The translations under genes and the position numbers were made by a program. 64,000 nucleotides of DNA. Origin: Coffea arabica (taxonomy: Eukaryota; Streptophyta; Magnoliopsida; Gentianales; Rubiaceae). The stretch lies in assembly GCF_036785885.1 (NCBI RefSeq), contig NC_092312.1, positions 12,232,001 to 12,296,000 of the forward strand. Direction: 5' to 3'. How positions within the stretch are numbered: the stretch's first letter is position 1; each line of letters opens with the position of its first letter. The notes beneath the pieces were generated by a model that saw only the letters and a list, made by a program, of their open reading frames with translations, made no database searches and had not been told where the DNA came from. Below are positions 35,177 to 48,314 of the stretch, in pieces.

Positions 35177-38100
35177 AGCGGAATCCTTGGACACAATCAT
35201 GGCGGAAAACACCAGATTCAAGACCTTGGAAGAACAAGTGAGGAAACAGGAGGCTAAGCTACAAGAAATCATGGAGAATCTTCAATCTTCGCAATCGTCG
35301 CAGCAGCAGCTCAGAGGAGAGATTCGTCAAGAACTGGAAGAGAACAATAGGCGCATGGAAAGCTTGATAACTGGAATGGAGCAGAAATTTGGCGCTTTCT
35401 TGGAACAAAAATTCAGCTCAATCATGCTGAATGTGGCTGTTGCGAGGGACAAGCTGCCAGATGAAGAAGCCAGGGGAAGAACAGAACAGGCACCGCCACT
35501 GCTGCCGACTCCCCCTCCGCAATTCAGATTGCATCCAGACGCAGAAGTTACGCGTGCTTTCAGGCATGAAGGTAGAATTCTAGCGCCAAATCCCCCAAAA
35601 CTTGATTTACAATTATTCTCAGGAGAAAATCCGAGAGATTGGCTGCGAAAATGTAACAAGTATTTCATTAACTACCAAATTCCGAATGAGCAGAAATTAG
35701 CCATTGTAGAGATGTATCTGGAGGGTAAGGCAGATAGGTGGTTCCAAGGGGTTAGGATTGAGAAACCTAGACTATCCTGGGAAGAATTTGGGGAGATTCT
35801 GTGTAAACGATTCAATGAGAATGGTTATAAGGACATAATTGAGGAATTCAACAAACTACAACAGGAAGGGAGTGTGGAAGAGTACCAGGAGAGGTTTGAG
35901 GAACTAAAGCCACTAATGTTGGCCAGGAACAGTAATTTGGATGAGAGCTACTTTACCTCCAGTTTCATCAGTGGCTTGAAAGAAGAAATTAAGCCTATGG
36001 TGAAGATGCTGAGACCGACTACACTATCAGAGGCCTTTGAGATCTCGCTGTGGCAAGAACGCAACATCAAAATCCAGATCAGAGGAGTTAGAGAAGGCCA
36101 CAGAAATGTTGCAGAAAGTAAGTTTGGCATGACCAAAGGCACGACTCCTATGGCAGGCAGCACCAACACTTACCAGATACCCTCAACTGGAAATTTCAGG
36201 AACACCAGATTTAAGAATGTACAAACTGACCTTCAGGATTCTAAGAGAATTTCACCTCAAGAAATTCAGCACAGAAGGAGCCTGGGACTGTGCCTTAAGT
36301 GTGGGGACAAGTATGGACCTGGACACCAATGTAAGCCAGGACACTTAAACCTTCTGATCAGCGAAGAGGAGGAGGAATCAATGTTTGAAGATGCATTGGG
36401 AGAACAAGACGACCAAACTGGACACCCTGGTCAAGTGATGGACATGTCCCTGCATGCATTGTCGGAGGCCTTAAAAAGAAAGACTATCACACTGACAGGG
36501 AAGCTGGATGGAGAGGAGGTGTTGATTTTAGTAGATACTGGTAGCTCTGATAGCTACATCAACAGTGAGTTAGTCATTGGCATGGATATCAAGTACCAAA
36601 TGGTTTCAAATCCTTTTTCTGTGATCATGGGGAATGGCACCTGTGTTAACAGTAATGCAATCTGTCCAAGTGTGATGTGGGAAATCAATCAGTACAAGTT
36701 TAGGTTTGATCTTAAAGTAATGGAGTTGGGAGGATGGGATATTATATTGGGAGTGGATTGGATGGTACACTTCAGTCCAATCACATTTGATTTTCATCAG
36801 CTAAGCATTTCTCTATTCAGCCAAGGACAGACAGTACACCTACAAGGACAAGCAGAGAACTGTGACATGGACCTGATCAGAGGAAAGGATTTGAGATATT
36901 TCATTGAGTATAAGAAGCAGATGTGTGCAGCCATGGAATGGAAGCAAAATAAAGATGGAGACGACTATACTATACCCAGAGCAGTGGAAAATATCCTCAG
37001 TGAATATGCTGATGTCTTCAAGACCCCTGATTCCTTACCTCCTAAAAGGAGCATTGACCATGAAATTACTCTGAAGCCAGGATCCCAACCAGTCAAGCTC
37101 AAGCCATACCGTTACCCTCACTCTCAAAAGGAAGAAATAGAAAAACAGGTTACAGAAATGTTGGAGCATGGAATAGTTATACATAGCACCAGTCCCTTTG
37201 CATCTCCAGTGCTGCTAGTTAAAAAGAAAGAAGGCACTTGGAGGTTCTGTGTAGACTATAGAAAATTGAATGAAATGACTGTTAAGGATAAATATCCAAT
37301 ACCAAATGTATAAGAATTATTAGATGAGCTGGCAGAAGCTGTGTTCAAATCAAAGCTGGATCTAACAGCAGGGTATCATCAGATTCGTGTCAAGACTCAG
37401 GATACTCACAAGACAGCATTTCAGACTCATTGTGGCCACTATGAGTTCTTGGTGATGCCTTTTGGCCTTACCAATGCGCCAGCCACCTTTCAATCTCTGA
37501 TGAACCAGGTATTCCAACCATATTTGAGGAAATTCGTTTTGGTATTCTTTGATGATATATTGGTTTACAGTCCTACATTGGAGTCACATGTGCAGCATCT
37601 GAAAATAGTGCTTGATACTCTGAGACAGAACCAACTATATGCAAAGAAATCTAAGTGCTCTTTTGCTCAGAAAACAGTAGACTATTTGGGGCATACTATT
37701 TCTGAAAAGGGTGTTAGTATGGATCAAACTAAGATTGACTGTATTTTGAAGTGGCCTATACCTCAGACTGTGAAGGAATTGAGGAGTTTTTTGGGGTTGA
37801 CTGGGTACTATAGGAGGTTCATACAAGGTTACGGACAAATATGCAAGCCTTTGACTGAACTCTTGAGGAAGGATAGTTTCATATGGAATGCAGGTGCTCA
37901 GAATTCTTTTGAGAAATTAAAGGAATTAATGGTCACTGCACCAGTTCTTAAACTGCCAGATTTCAGTAGGCCTTTCATCTTTGAGACTGATGCCAGTGGT
38001 GGAGGTCTAGGGGCTGTATTAATGCAGGATGGCCATCCTATTGCATTTCTGAGCAAGGCACTATCTCCCAAAAATCTTGGGCTATCTGTGTATGAAAAGG

Positions 38101-39849
38101 AACTCCTTGCTCTAGTAATGGCTGTCACTAAATGAAAGCATTATTTGGTAGGACATCACTTCATCATCAGGACAGATCACCAGTCTCTGAAGTACCTATT
38201 GGACCAGAAACTCAATACTGCTCTACAACACAAGTGGCTGACTAAGTTACTGGGATTGGACTACGAAATCCAATACAAAAAGGGTGCTGAAAATCTGGTT
38301 GCTGATGCACTCTCAAGGAGACAGGGGAGGGATGCCTCAAGGGACAGCAATACTAGTTTCTGTTTGGCCCTATCTGCTGTTAAGCCAGGTTGGATGGAGG
38401 AACTAATTCAAAGTTATGAAAGTGACCTTCACTGGCAAGAGATTATGTCCCAACTACTGCTAGACTCTACATCTCAACCATCCTATACACTAGCAGAAGG
38501 AGTACTCAGATACCAAGGGAAACTGTATGTAGGGACAGGAAATGACATCATGAGCAAATTGGTCTCAGCTCTACATAATTCTGCAATAGGGGGGCACTCA
38601 GGACAGAAGAGTTGCTGGCATAGGATCAAATCCCTGTTTTACTGGCCTGAGCTCAAGAAGGATGTTATTGCCTATATACAAGAGTGTGATGTGTGCCAAA
38701 GAAACAAGTCTGAACATCTTCCATATCCTGGCCTACTTCAGCCCATACCCATCCCTCAAAAGGCTTGGTCCCACATTTCTATGGACTTTATTGAGAAGCT
38801 TCCCAAGTCTCAGGGCTATGACACTATACTGGTTGTAGTAGACAGGTTCACCAAATTTGGACATTTTTTGCTATTGACACATCCCTTCTCAGCTAGGCAG
38901 GTCGCACAAGTGTTCTTGGATAATGTTTTCAGATTGCATGGGTTGCCAGAATCGATCATCACTGACAGGGATAGAGTGTTCACCAGTTGTTTCTGGAAGG
39001 CATTGTTCAAGCTAATGGGGATTCAGCTCAAATACTCTTCTTCTTACCACCCGCAAACAGATGGCCAAAGTGAGAGGCTCAATCAATGTCTGGAATCCTA
39101 TCTGAGGTGCATGACTTGTGAATTTCCATCCCAGTGGAGCAAGTGGATACCTACTGCAGAATGGTGGTACAATTCTGCTTACCACACCAGCTTGGAACTT
39201 TCCCCATTCGAAGCCTTGTTTGGCTATAAACCAACACCTCTTCCTCTAGGACCATACCAGGACTCAGCGATACCTGCTGCAACTCAGACATTACAGGACA
39301 GGGCCAGAATCACTGCTAGCATCAAGGAACACTTATCCAAGACTCAAAATAGGATGAAACACTTTGCTGATAAACACAGGACTGAGCGAGAATTTGTGGT
39401 AGGGGATTGGGTATTCTTAAAATTACAACCTTATAGGCAACAATCTATCTCTGTGCGCAAGTGCTTGAAGCTTTCTGCTAAGTACTATGGTCCTTTCCAG
39501 GTTGAAGAACGGATTGGACATGTAGCTTATAGACTGAAACTCCCTGCAGGGGCCAGGGTGCACCCGGTCTTCCATGTATCCTTACTAAAGAAGAAGGTAG
39601 GTCCTCTCCAACCACTATCAACTACATTACCAGAGTGGGATGAGCATGATCTGTGCCCCCTCCAACCAGAGATGATCCTGAAGAGTAGAGCAATATTACG
39701 TGATGGACAGCCTGTGGTACAACTCTTGGTTAAGTGGAATCACCTCAGTTTTGATGAAGCATCCTGGGAAGATAAAACCTTCATCGAGCACCAATTTCCA
39801 GAATTTTCTTGCAGACTTGCGGACAAGCCTGTTCGCAAGGGGAAGGGAT

Positions 39850-40193
39850 TGTCAGCCCAGCAGATATGAAGACATTATTGGAACGGCACCGTTTAAGGAA
39901 TTGGGGAAATTACTGGGTGGAACGGCACCGTTTAGGAGCTTAGGGCAATTACTTAGCCAAACGGCATCGTTTGGCCAATTGATCAGTTAGTTACGATTAG
40001 TTAGTTTCTGACAATAAATGGGACCCACAGCTTGTAACAGATTTAGTTATCAGAATTGAATTTGTCTCCTTTCTCTCTCTAATCTTTTTTTCTCTCTCGC
40101 TACTCTCTCTCTCTCTCTCCCTCTTTCCCAGATTTCCTTTTCTTCCTTACTGATTCACTAACAATTCGCCACCATTGATTCAAGTCCCTGACA
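39850..40193 (+). repeat. Right LTR of the Ty3/Gypsy element
   Basis: 344 bp, the same length as the left LTR and nearly identical to it. Followed by GGAAA, the right copy of the target duplication. Confidence 0.97.
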
Positions 40194-40270
40194 GGAAATT
40201 CAATCGAGTCCAAATCAAGTGTGTGCAGGGTTCATGCTCGGCCTATCCTGCCATTACTGGCTTGTGTGAT

Positions 40271-41068
40271 TAGGGATGGCAACGAGGCAAGTTTGAGGCA
40301 GGGGATTCCCTCCCCCACCCCACCCCCTCGCGTTGCCAAAAAACTCCCCTCGGCCTTGTCCCATCCCTTGCCTTCGTTTCCCCCTATGCCTACCTTGCCC
40401 CGCCCTGCTTTGCTTCCCTTACGAGTGCTTGCGGGTGATAAATTGATTTTTTTTTTCTAAAAACCTTTATTCAATAGCTCAAAACTAAATTCAAAAATAA
40501 AATAAATTATGGAGCTAAAAAAAGTGATAAAAGAAAAATGAAACAAGAAAATTGTTGAAATAAAACACCAAAAAAATTTAAAAACTCAATTGAATTTTAT
40601 AAATAATATTTGGGAATACTCATAGAATGCGTAACATGTTTGTGCCAAATATCAACTAGAAATTTGGATAGAAATGGGATAAAGGTTTTGTTTAGTTGCC
40701 AAATATTCTAAATTTATTATTATTAGATTATATAATATATGGATTAATTTTCTATACACTGACAGTGTATATACTTTCACCATTAGATGCATGACATATA
40801 ATTCGAATTTAAATTTGAAATCCAAATTTTGCATATGTGTCGTGTATCCAATCATGACACTGTATATATTATCGGTGTATATAAAATTTACTCATAATAT
40901 ATTACATTTCTTTATATTAATAAATTGAAGCGGGGGACGAGGCGGGAGTATCGCCCCCCGTCTCCCGCCTCATTTAAAACTGGGGAAGAAAAATTCCTCC
41001 CATCCCCGCCACATTACTCCACTAGCGAGACGGGCGTCCGTGGGCACCTACCTTCGTTGCCATCCCTA
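40271..41068. mobile_element. hAT-like MITE of the 'TAGGRATG' family, 798 bp
   Basis: Ends inverted: TAGGGATGGCAACGAGGCAA on the left and, inverted, TAGGGATGGCAACGAAGGTA on the right. Flanking 8-mers TGTGTGAT and TGTGTAAC match at 6 of 8, consistent with a decayed hAT-type target duplication. G/C-rich subterminal parts, A/T-rich middle, no protein. It lies only 77 bp beyond the LTR element and carries a smaller MITE inside (40740-40911). Confidence 0.78.
40740..40911 (+). mobile_element. Short MITE, 'GACAGTGTATA' family, copy 2, nested
   Basis: Begins GATTAATTTTCTATACACTG and ends TGTATATAAAATTTACTCAT; the two ends are imperfect inverted repeats around ACTGACAGTGTATA / TACACCGATAATATATACAG. 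It is the reverse complement of copy 1 in outline. Sits in the A/T-rich centre of the larger MITE. Confidence 0.72.
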
Positions 41069-42455
41069 TGTGTAACGGTGGCCTCCACGAAGCTGATTTC
41101 GGCTAAGGAAAGAAAATGGTCATGTTGAATCGATGTTGATGCAAGTGAAAAGGGCTTATATCTCTTATTCATGAGGTTTCGAATTCAAAATCCATGAAAA
41201 TGGAAAGAATAACAGTGATAAAGTTTCTCTCCATAAAGAATCCAACCCAACTTGAATAGGATTAAAAATTTGTTTCCTCTTCCATACAGGATCAGGTGAA
41301 TTGATAAAGGAATTATGTTGCTTGATACTGATTCCAGCCTAACCACCGATTTGGATTGTCACGAAATTTGTCATTAAGCTTCACTTCTGTTCATTTGCTC
41401 TGTAGCTAAACCAGATAACTATTGTAAAATGCAACTCATATTTGTAAGTGGCTTAGTACGCTTGAAAATCAACTTCAAACGGAAATGTTAACATAAATTA
41501 CTAATTAATACATCACGTTTTAATAATCTAGAGGAAGGGGTTAAACCGAAACTCATGAACTCTAAGAGGTGTTTGGATTTCAATTTTTTAAGAACTTTTA
41601 GGAAAAAATTACTATAGTGGTTTTTTTAGAATGCGACATATTTGAGTAAAAAATGATTGGAAACTGTATAAAAAGGAATATTTACAAAAAAAAAACATAA
41701 AGTTTTCTGTCAAAAATAGCAATCCAAACAATGTTTAAACATTGCATAAGCTGGGAGCGGTCTACAGAATAGACAATATATGCATGGATGACTCTAAGAA
41801 CAAGTGCAGCAACACTATACATCACTGAGGTTCTTTTGCCAACAACAATTGCAAATCTGATAATCAAAAAACAATGCTTAGACTGTTTAGTAAAGAAAAA
41901 AAGATTGCAGGACTTATTGTATCACTTTTTTTTTTTAAGTGTAAGCAGGAGGTTTCCAACTCGAGACATTTCATTTAAATTCTCCTCCCCCGCGCACACA
42001 TACTATTCAACCTATCCTTCCTTGAGCTTATAATATCGCTCGGTATCTCATAGAAATGAAAAAAAATAGTAAAGGCAAGGAAGCTTTATGGAGCTACATC
42101 AAGTGAACTCTTTTTCGTTTCTACTATTACAAAGTCGCTAACAATATATATTTACAACTAGCATGCCAAACATTAGTATCATACAAGATCACAAATCACA
42201 GTTATGAAGTGAGGACCTTTAACTCTTGGGGTTCAACCTTTGTTGTTTTAATAATAGACTGAGTCTAGTTTCAAGAAAGGGAACCTTCACCTACCGGAAA
42301 AGCATCGTGGATGTCCTTAGCATACGCAGCCGAATTCATTCATTTGATTGGGATCAAAGTGGCCTTATTCAATCATCTAATAGTGTCGGTCAAGATCAAA
42401 CTAAATCAAGTATTGTTACCCACAATTTACTAAGGACGACTTGGTCTATTACTAA
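41069..42455. other. Intergenic, no gene recognised
   Basis: AT-rich sequence without protein-family resemblance or clear repeat ends. Confidence 0.45.
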
Positions 42456-43013
42456 AACAACAAGACTAATACATTGGACCTTTCCTTTGTCAGGTTTTCT
42501 TAAACTCAACATAGATGGAGCTGCTAAAGGAAACCCAAGGGATGCAGGCTTTGGAAGCGTACTTAAAGACGAGCAAGGATCATGGATTAGTGGGTAACAT
42601 GGAAGAATTGGCACCACAACAAGTCTTGTTGCCGAGCTTTGGACTATTGAGGGCAGGACTTCAAGTCGCGAAAGATAAGGCATCTCCAAGATCATTGTTG
42701 AATCGGACTCAAAGAGTGCAATAGACTTCATGGATTGGAAACATGAGACTCCACCATAACTACTGCCTTGGTGGAAGATTGTGGGTCATTATCCCAAAAT
42801 ATGCAGGCACTATTCTAGCACACCTCTAGAGAGGGAAACAAATGTGCTAATTTTTTTCTTTTTTGGTAAAATTTAGGAGTGAAATCCATCTATCACTTCA
42901 TTAATTGTGATCAAGCTCCCGTTGGATTAGGACCACTCCCTTTTGGTGGATAAATTTTGTCTTACCTAGGCAAGATCCAAATAACTTTGTATAGTTAGAC
43001 CAAAAAAAAAAAG
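42456..43013 (+). pseudogene. LINE-type remnant with RNase H domain, 5'-truncated
   Basis: RNase H start is clear: GFLKLNIDGAAKGNPRDAGF then GSVLKDEQGSWISG, holding the first catalytic Asp (NIDGA). A stop follows directly, then, with a shift of frame, the domain continues as TSLVAELWTIEGRTSS and IVESDSKSAIDFM. About 0.25 kb beyond, a tail-like GACC(A)11 closes the stretch at about 43013, as expected for the 3' end of a plant LINE. The reverse transcriptase part is missing. It could instead be an RNase H-only remnant of another element. Confidence 0.68.
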
Positions 43014-45592
43014 AGGAGTGAATTCGAAATTTAATTTCGTATTACTACTTCATTACCATTTAATTTGGGCTGAAGTATTAATCTTGCGCAATTCCATTTT
43101 GCCCCCCAAGAAGTGCATTTCTACTTGGGTCAATGTATTTGAGGCTTTTGGACCATAACGCCAGACTGATCTAATCTGTTGACTTCACACAATGGTACTG
43201 AAATGCCTAAGCCTCTGGGCTAAAATATCTATCTCAGTTAACAATGGCCCAATGTTACCTGCGCATTCTAGTGCGATATTTCTTCTCTCTCTTTCCTGGT
43301 AGTCGAGGAATTAATCCATTTTTAAATTCAAAGGAGACTCCAACTCTTATAAAAAAAGATAATGACACAAAAAAAAAAAAAAAAACCTGAGAGCGGAACT
43401 AATAGCTTCATTGCCACCTGCTTACCAAAAAAAACATCATTGTCACTGAGGGATATCTCTTTAAGTTAAACTGGATTTGGAGAACAAATCGAACTATTTT
43501 TTACTAGTAACTATACAATTTAAAATTGGATATAATCGTGGCAAATTGGAGAAACCGTAGCTCTACATTCTAGGACTCGGGAGAATTTTTGCTTTGAGAA
43601 CATTAGCATAGTAAGTGCTTACATTATTGTTAGCAGAGGTGGGAGTTCAGGAGGACCCTATTTGATCACCCAACATTGAATTGTAGCACGTAGTGGATGG
43701 CATGTTGCATTCATACGCTGATACAAGCAGTGGAGATGAGTGGAAGGGTAGGTTTGTGTAATCTACAATCCCTAGTCCCTACGGGTAGGTCCTGTGTTGT
43801 TCGATAACAAGTCTCTGATAGTCTTTAATTCCCACCAAGTTTATCGTGGTAGGACACTCGGACTGCGATCTCAACCTAAATGTTTTGATCCCATTATTAA
43901 ACACGAACGAAAAGAAGATAAAACTTTGGAATTCTAGCTAGTTAAGTACTCTTCCTTAGTTTTTTTTGCCAAAATTGTCCAAAAAGTTGGATTTAGATTT
44001 TCAGTAACCATGCATGATTTCTTGGCATGGCAGGGAAGCCTCTTCTTGGCATGATTTTTTCTTTTTGGTAATTAAAAGTTTGGGAGGTTGGGTTTCAATT
44101 ATCATCACAGAGTAGGGCGTGCTTCGAAATTATATAAATCGCTTGTAGGAATTATTATAAATCGTTTATCAATACAACCCAAACATCGACAACAAAATTT
44201 GAACGTATGATTTAGGCATATGTCCGTCCTTATGAATTAAACCAATTTGATTGACAAAAGATTTGAAACCTTTTCAACCATAGTCCTAGCGTGCCTAAAG
44301 ATTTGTTACAATGGCTAAGGCAAAGGACTTTAGGTTACACAAAGCATAATCCATTCCTCTACACCGTAACTTAATTAGTTGTCCTACACATAAAAAGCAC
44401 ATGAGCATAGGCAAAGACAAATTGAGGACAAGGACAGAAGTGAAATTACTTTATGCTTATTTCCAACATAACCTAGAGGTCAGGGCAAGTGAAGCAGATA
44501 ATCTAGACTAAGTAACGTCAAACGTAACTCTCATTACAGACCTAGGAGGCTTATATATGCAATTTCCCTCATGTGCTTTCACTACAATTTCAGTGAACCT
44601 GTCAGGAAGGACACAAGATTTCTAAGCCAAATTGTCAAGTTGTCACGTTGAGAGAAGAAACCCTGCGCATGAACTAAATTGCAGTCTTTTGTTTGTGTGG
44701 TACAACCAAGATGATGGTAGCGATCATTATGGGAACTATTGTACATGCCACCCACACCACATGCCACTTTTAACACGATATTATAAAAGTTTCACCAATG
44801 CATCCCCAACATCATCAGTACCCCTGCCTGCTGCCGTGCAATTGCAGGGTTCTACACCTTCTTGTTGATTGATTAGAAGTCAAACTTGTGGCATCCATCT
44901 TCTTGTGCCAACACCGTGCAGCTAACTAATTGTATATAAGCTTTTTCAGATCCCATGACGTCTCTGTCTCTTATAGGGGTATATTAAATTCCGTACGTGC
45001 ACATATTAATTGAGTTGTTCCAAGGGAGTATTTACTTTTGGGTCATATTTCTTGTGAGATGTCCCACAGTCATGTTAGATTTCCAGGATGGTGGTTACAG
45101 ATTTTAGGAGAGTTAGATTGCCTGCCGTTTCTCTTCACTTATCATCATCAAACATTAAAACATGCGACAGTTTTTAGTCCAAGGGGTAGCTGTATCGGTT
45201 GAGACTTGAAAAGATTGTCTATAACAGCCTATCTAATCCATGAGATCACATGGTTCCTTCGCATTCATGATTAATTCGAAAAAGGCCAAGATGTTGTGGA
45301 TTGGTGTAAGTCCTATCCTTTTGTTATAGAGCACGACAAATGTTACTATTGTTTTTGTCCTTTTGGTCAACTGCTATCTATCGAGGTGTTTTTGTATTTG
45401 CCTTTAAACTAACGTACCCTCTTGTCTGCCGGACACCGTTCCAAAGGCATTGCCTTGTAGCAGCAATGGTCCAAATCCTTTGTAGTTGAGCATATCCGTA
45501 GGATCAAGAAAGTAATTGGATATATTTTAACGCAAAACAAGCTCGTCTATTTAACCTTCTCAAGAAACGCGTTTCTTTAATCAATTCAACAT
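43014..45592. other. Intergenic, no gene recognised
   Basis: Small open frames on both strands near 44580-44870 overlap in antisense and match no family that I know. No repeat ends seen. Confidence 0.4.
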
Positions 45593-45727
45593 TAATCCCC
45601 ATTCAAAACTTTCGACGAAAAACAAAGTGAAAGAAAAGTGTTTCTCAAATAATCAATTCAACACGCCACGTGATGAACTGATTATTTGAGAAACTTATTT
45701 TTTTGTCGAAAGTTTTGAATGGGGATT
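45593..45727. repeat. Fold-back hairpin, 135 bp, loop with CACGTG
   Basis: Left arm 45593-45660 and right arm 45674-45727 are inverted copies: TAATCCCCATTCAAAACTTT opens one arm and, inverted, the other, and GTTTCTCAAATAATCA lies next to the loop in both. The left arm has about 14 extra bases in the middle. The 13-nt loop region ACACGCCACGTGA contains a G-box core CACGTG. Could be a small fold-back MITE or a precursor of small RNAs. Confidence 0.85.
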
Positions 45728-46453
45728 AAACTTAAATGCATAATACTTAAAAGGGTCTGCAGACCCTTCCTAAATTTGTATGATTTTCAACTTAGCTTGC
45801 ACTAAAAGTGTAAGAGCTGCAGGAGCCACACATACAACTGAACCCCACATTATTAAACAATGGTACGATGGCAGATGAGACAGCCGTGACGAGCGAGCTT
45901 TAGGGACAGGAGACTCCGTAGTGAGCCCCCAAGTCTTTCTTGAGCACATCCCACATTCAGTGCTCCGGGGTGAATAAGCAAAAAACCATTTTGTTCAGTG
46001 CCGTCATTCACGGAAGAAAATGAAAAAAATTTCATATGGGATGTTGGTTGATTTTCGGCTTTCCAATCTTCTGGATTCTGTATTGTATACTAATTTTGCG
46101 ATTCAGTTTGAACGAACCAGAGCTAGTCCACAAGTCCACTCCCAGTGGTTCACCAACTAATTTCTGTCGACATTTCAATGCATGGGTCCTCCATGATAAA
46201 TATTTGCCCAAATCTTATGCTACATTTGACACTGACACTAACGAATTGATAATCTCTCATCCCTTAGTTCCCAAAAACAATTCTAGTGCCCTCCTGTTTA
46301 AGCTTTAGAACAATTCTAGAAGCACAAACAAGTCGACGAGGGATGCTAGGTTCTTCATTTGGTCTGAATAGAATGCTTGACTTGCTAAATATGTGTTGCT
46401 CAATTTGAGCGTACATTTGAAGGTAAATTGAGCCAAAATCGAGTTTAACTTCC

Positions 46454-46496
<43 letters not shown>

Positions 46497-47164
46497 AGTG
46501 ACAGATAGAGAGAGAGAGATGAAGCAAGATAATAAACGAGCTAAAATTGAGTTATATCGAGATTGTAAGTTATATTTCAAATTGTTGTAGTTTGGATTTG
46601 AGCACTTGTTTTTTAAGCACAAACTAGATTCTTGAAATAGTACACGTATTTTATTTAGAGCAAGTTTTTTACATACTGTCCATATATAATTTTGTTACAC
46701 TTGCAGGTTTTAATCATTGCCATATAATATAAATATAAATTTATAATTTAAATGGTGCGTATGTGATATACATCTATAACTATTAGTATAAAAAAAATTT
46801 ATTATATTATCAGTGCATAAATAGTTAATTCTTTTATTTAATATTCTAATGAGTTTCATGATTTTGAATTCGAAGGAAAGCGACAAGTGTTTCTTTTATT
46901 GAACTACATTGACAAAGTTGGGACAAACTTCAATTTAGAGCCCGGACCTTGAGGCCTCCCAAATTTCGGGTTGCGTGGTGTGGATTATCATGCCTCACAA
47001 ATCACTTTATTGCCGGAAAATTGGGAATTGAGATGCTTATAACCCACGTAAACTAGTGGGAGCGGCCATTATTCTTCATCTATCCATTCCATAATTGAAT
47101 TTACACACGCATTAATTAACACAAGTCTATTGGATAGATTGCAGTCCTAAACGACCTTTGCGGC
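45728..47164. other. Intergenic, no gene recognised
   Basis: Two opposed short open frames (45853-46035 and 46036-46308) match no family I recognise. An (AT)n run of about 17 units lies at 46459-46492. The stretch 46735-46830 faintly resembles the 'GACAGTGTATA' MITE. Confidence 0.4.
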
Positions 47165-48314
47165 TTGATTTAAGGGAAAATCGTCCAAAACGTCCCTCAC
47201 ATTTTGCAAAATAACTTTTTTCGTTCCTCACTTTTAAAAGTGTAATTTTATATTCCTTACATATTCACATCGGACAAATTTAGTCCCTAACTAGGTTTTC
47301 GATCATTTTTTGGCCGGAATCCATCATGTGCAAGGCACGTGATCATTTTTTAAGGGTAAATTTATCAAATTATATTTTACATAATCTCATTTATAGTCCT
47401 CTACATTTTATAAAATAAATTTTTACGTCCCTCACATTTTATAAAATGATTTTTTTCATCCCTCACATTTCACAAAATGAATTTCTCCATCCCTCACATT
47501 TCAAAAAATGAATTTTTCATTTCTCACTAATTATGTGTGTGAATACATTTTTTTAAACACATGTATATGTTTATTTGATTTTGCTTAATAATAATAGCAT
47601 AAACACATGTATGTAATTGGGCCCAACTTGTGGGCTATCTTCTCTTTTTGTATGATTATGACTAATATTTACCAATAGAACCTTAATTTGCATATTCTTA
47701 TTGTATTTTGACCGAAAATAGCTTTATTGGCCAACTTGACAATGAATGCAAGATTATTTACTAGCTAATATCGGATGAAATCAAATGATCACGTATAATA
47801 TATGGTATTCGTATTGTTAAGTGAAATCAAATAGACACATATATATTTATGCTATTTGTATTATTAAGCAAAATCAAATAGACATATACATGTGTTTAAA
47901 CAAAATGTATTCACACACATTTTTTTAGGGTTTCCCTCACATATATAATTAGTGAGGGATGGAAATATTCATTTTTTGAAATGTGAGGGATGGAGAAATT
48001 CATTTTGTGAAATGTGAGGGATGAAAAAATCATTTTATAAAATGTGAGGGACGAAAAAATTTGTTTTATAAAATGTGGAGGACTATAGATCAGATTATGT
48101 AAAATATAATTTGACAAATTTACCCTTCAAAAATGATCACGTGCCTTGCACGTGATGGATTCCGGCCAAAAAATGATCGGAAACCTAGTTAGGGACTAAA
48201 TTTGACCGATGTGAATATGTAAGAGATATAAAATTACAATTTTAAAAGTGAGGGACGAAAAAAGTCATTTTACAAAATGTGAGGGACGTTTTGGACGATT
48301 TTCCCTTGATTTAA
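47165..48314. mobile_element. Mutator-like fold-back element with perfect 9-bp target duplication
   Basis: Element 47174-48305 (1,132 bp) is flanked by TTGATTTAA at 47165-47173 and 48306-48314. Its terminal inverted repeats are about 0.45 kb each, taking most of the element: GGGAAAATCGTCCAAAACG opens one arm and, inverted, the other. Within each arm a roughly 30-bp motif, CCCTCACATTTTATAAAATG plus a T/A-rich tail, is repeated about five times. A 9-bp duplication and long repeats starting with G identify a Mutator-like non-autonomous element. No transposase. The unique middle is about 0.25 kb. Confidence 0.92.

Larger units (their letters stand above)
34817..40193 (+). mobile_element. Ty3/Gypsy LTR retrotransposon, chromovirus type, young
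   Basis: A full-length 5.38-kb element with two 344-bp LTRs, a 5-bp target duplication GGAAA on both sides, a tRNA-Met-type primer-binding site just after the left LTR, and a purine tract (39837-39848) just before the right LTR. Parts in order: Gag with a CCHC-type knuckle ([15 protein letters not shown]), aspartic protease ([11 protein letters not shown]), reverse transcriptase (FDDILVYS), RNase H, integrase with an HHCC-like finger, and a C-terminal chromodomain (LLVKWNHLSFDEASWED) that marks the chromoviruses. Small size and short LTRs suggest the Reina group, less certain. The LTRs differ at about two sites in 344, so insertion is recent, perhaps a few hundred thousand years at usual plant rates. 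The coding region appears broken, with about two breaks. Confidence 0.97.

Noticed and set aside
42226-42455. Upstream part of the open frame leading into the RNase H remnant
   Set aside because: The sequence before about 42456 does not resemble reverse transcriptase or any family, so only the RNase H part is called.
45853-46308. Two opposed short frames, considered as a possible organelle DNA insertion or unknown gene
   Set aside because: Some stretches look protein-like, but I could not place them in any organelle or nuclear gene, so no call is made.
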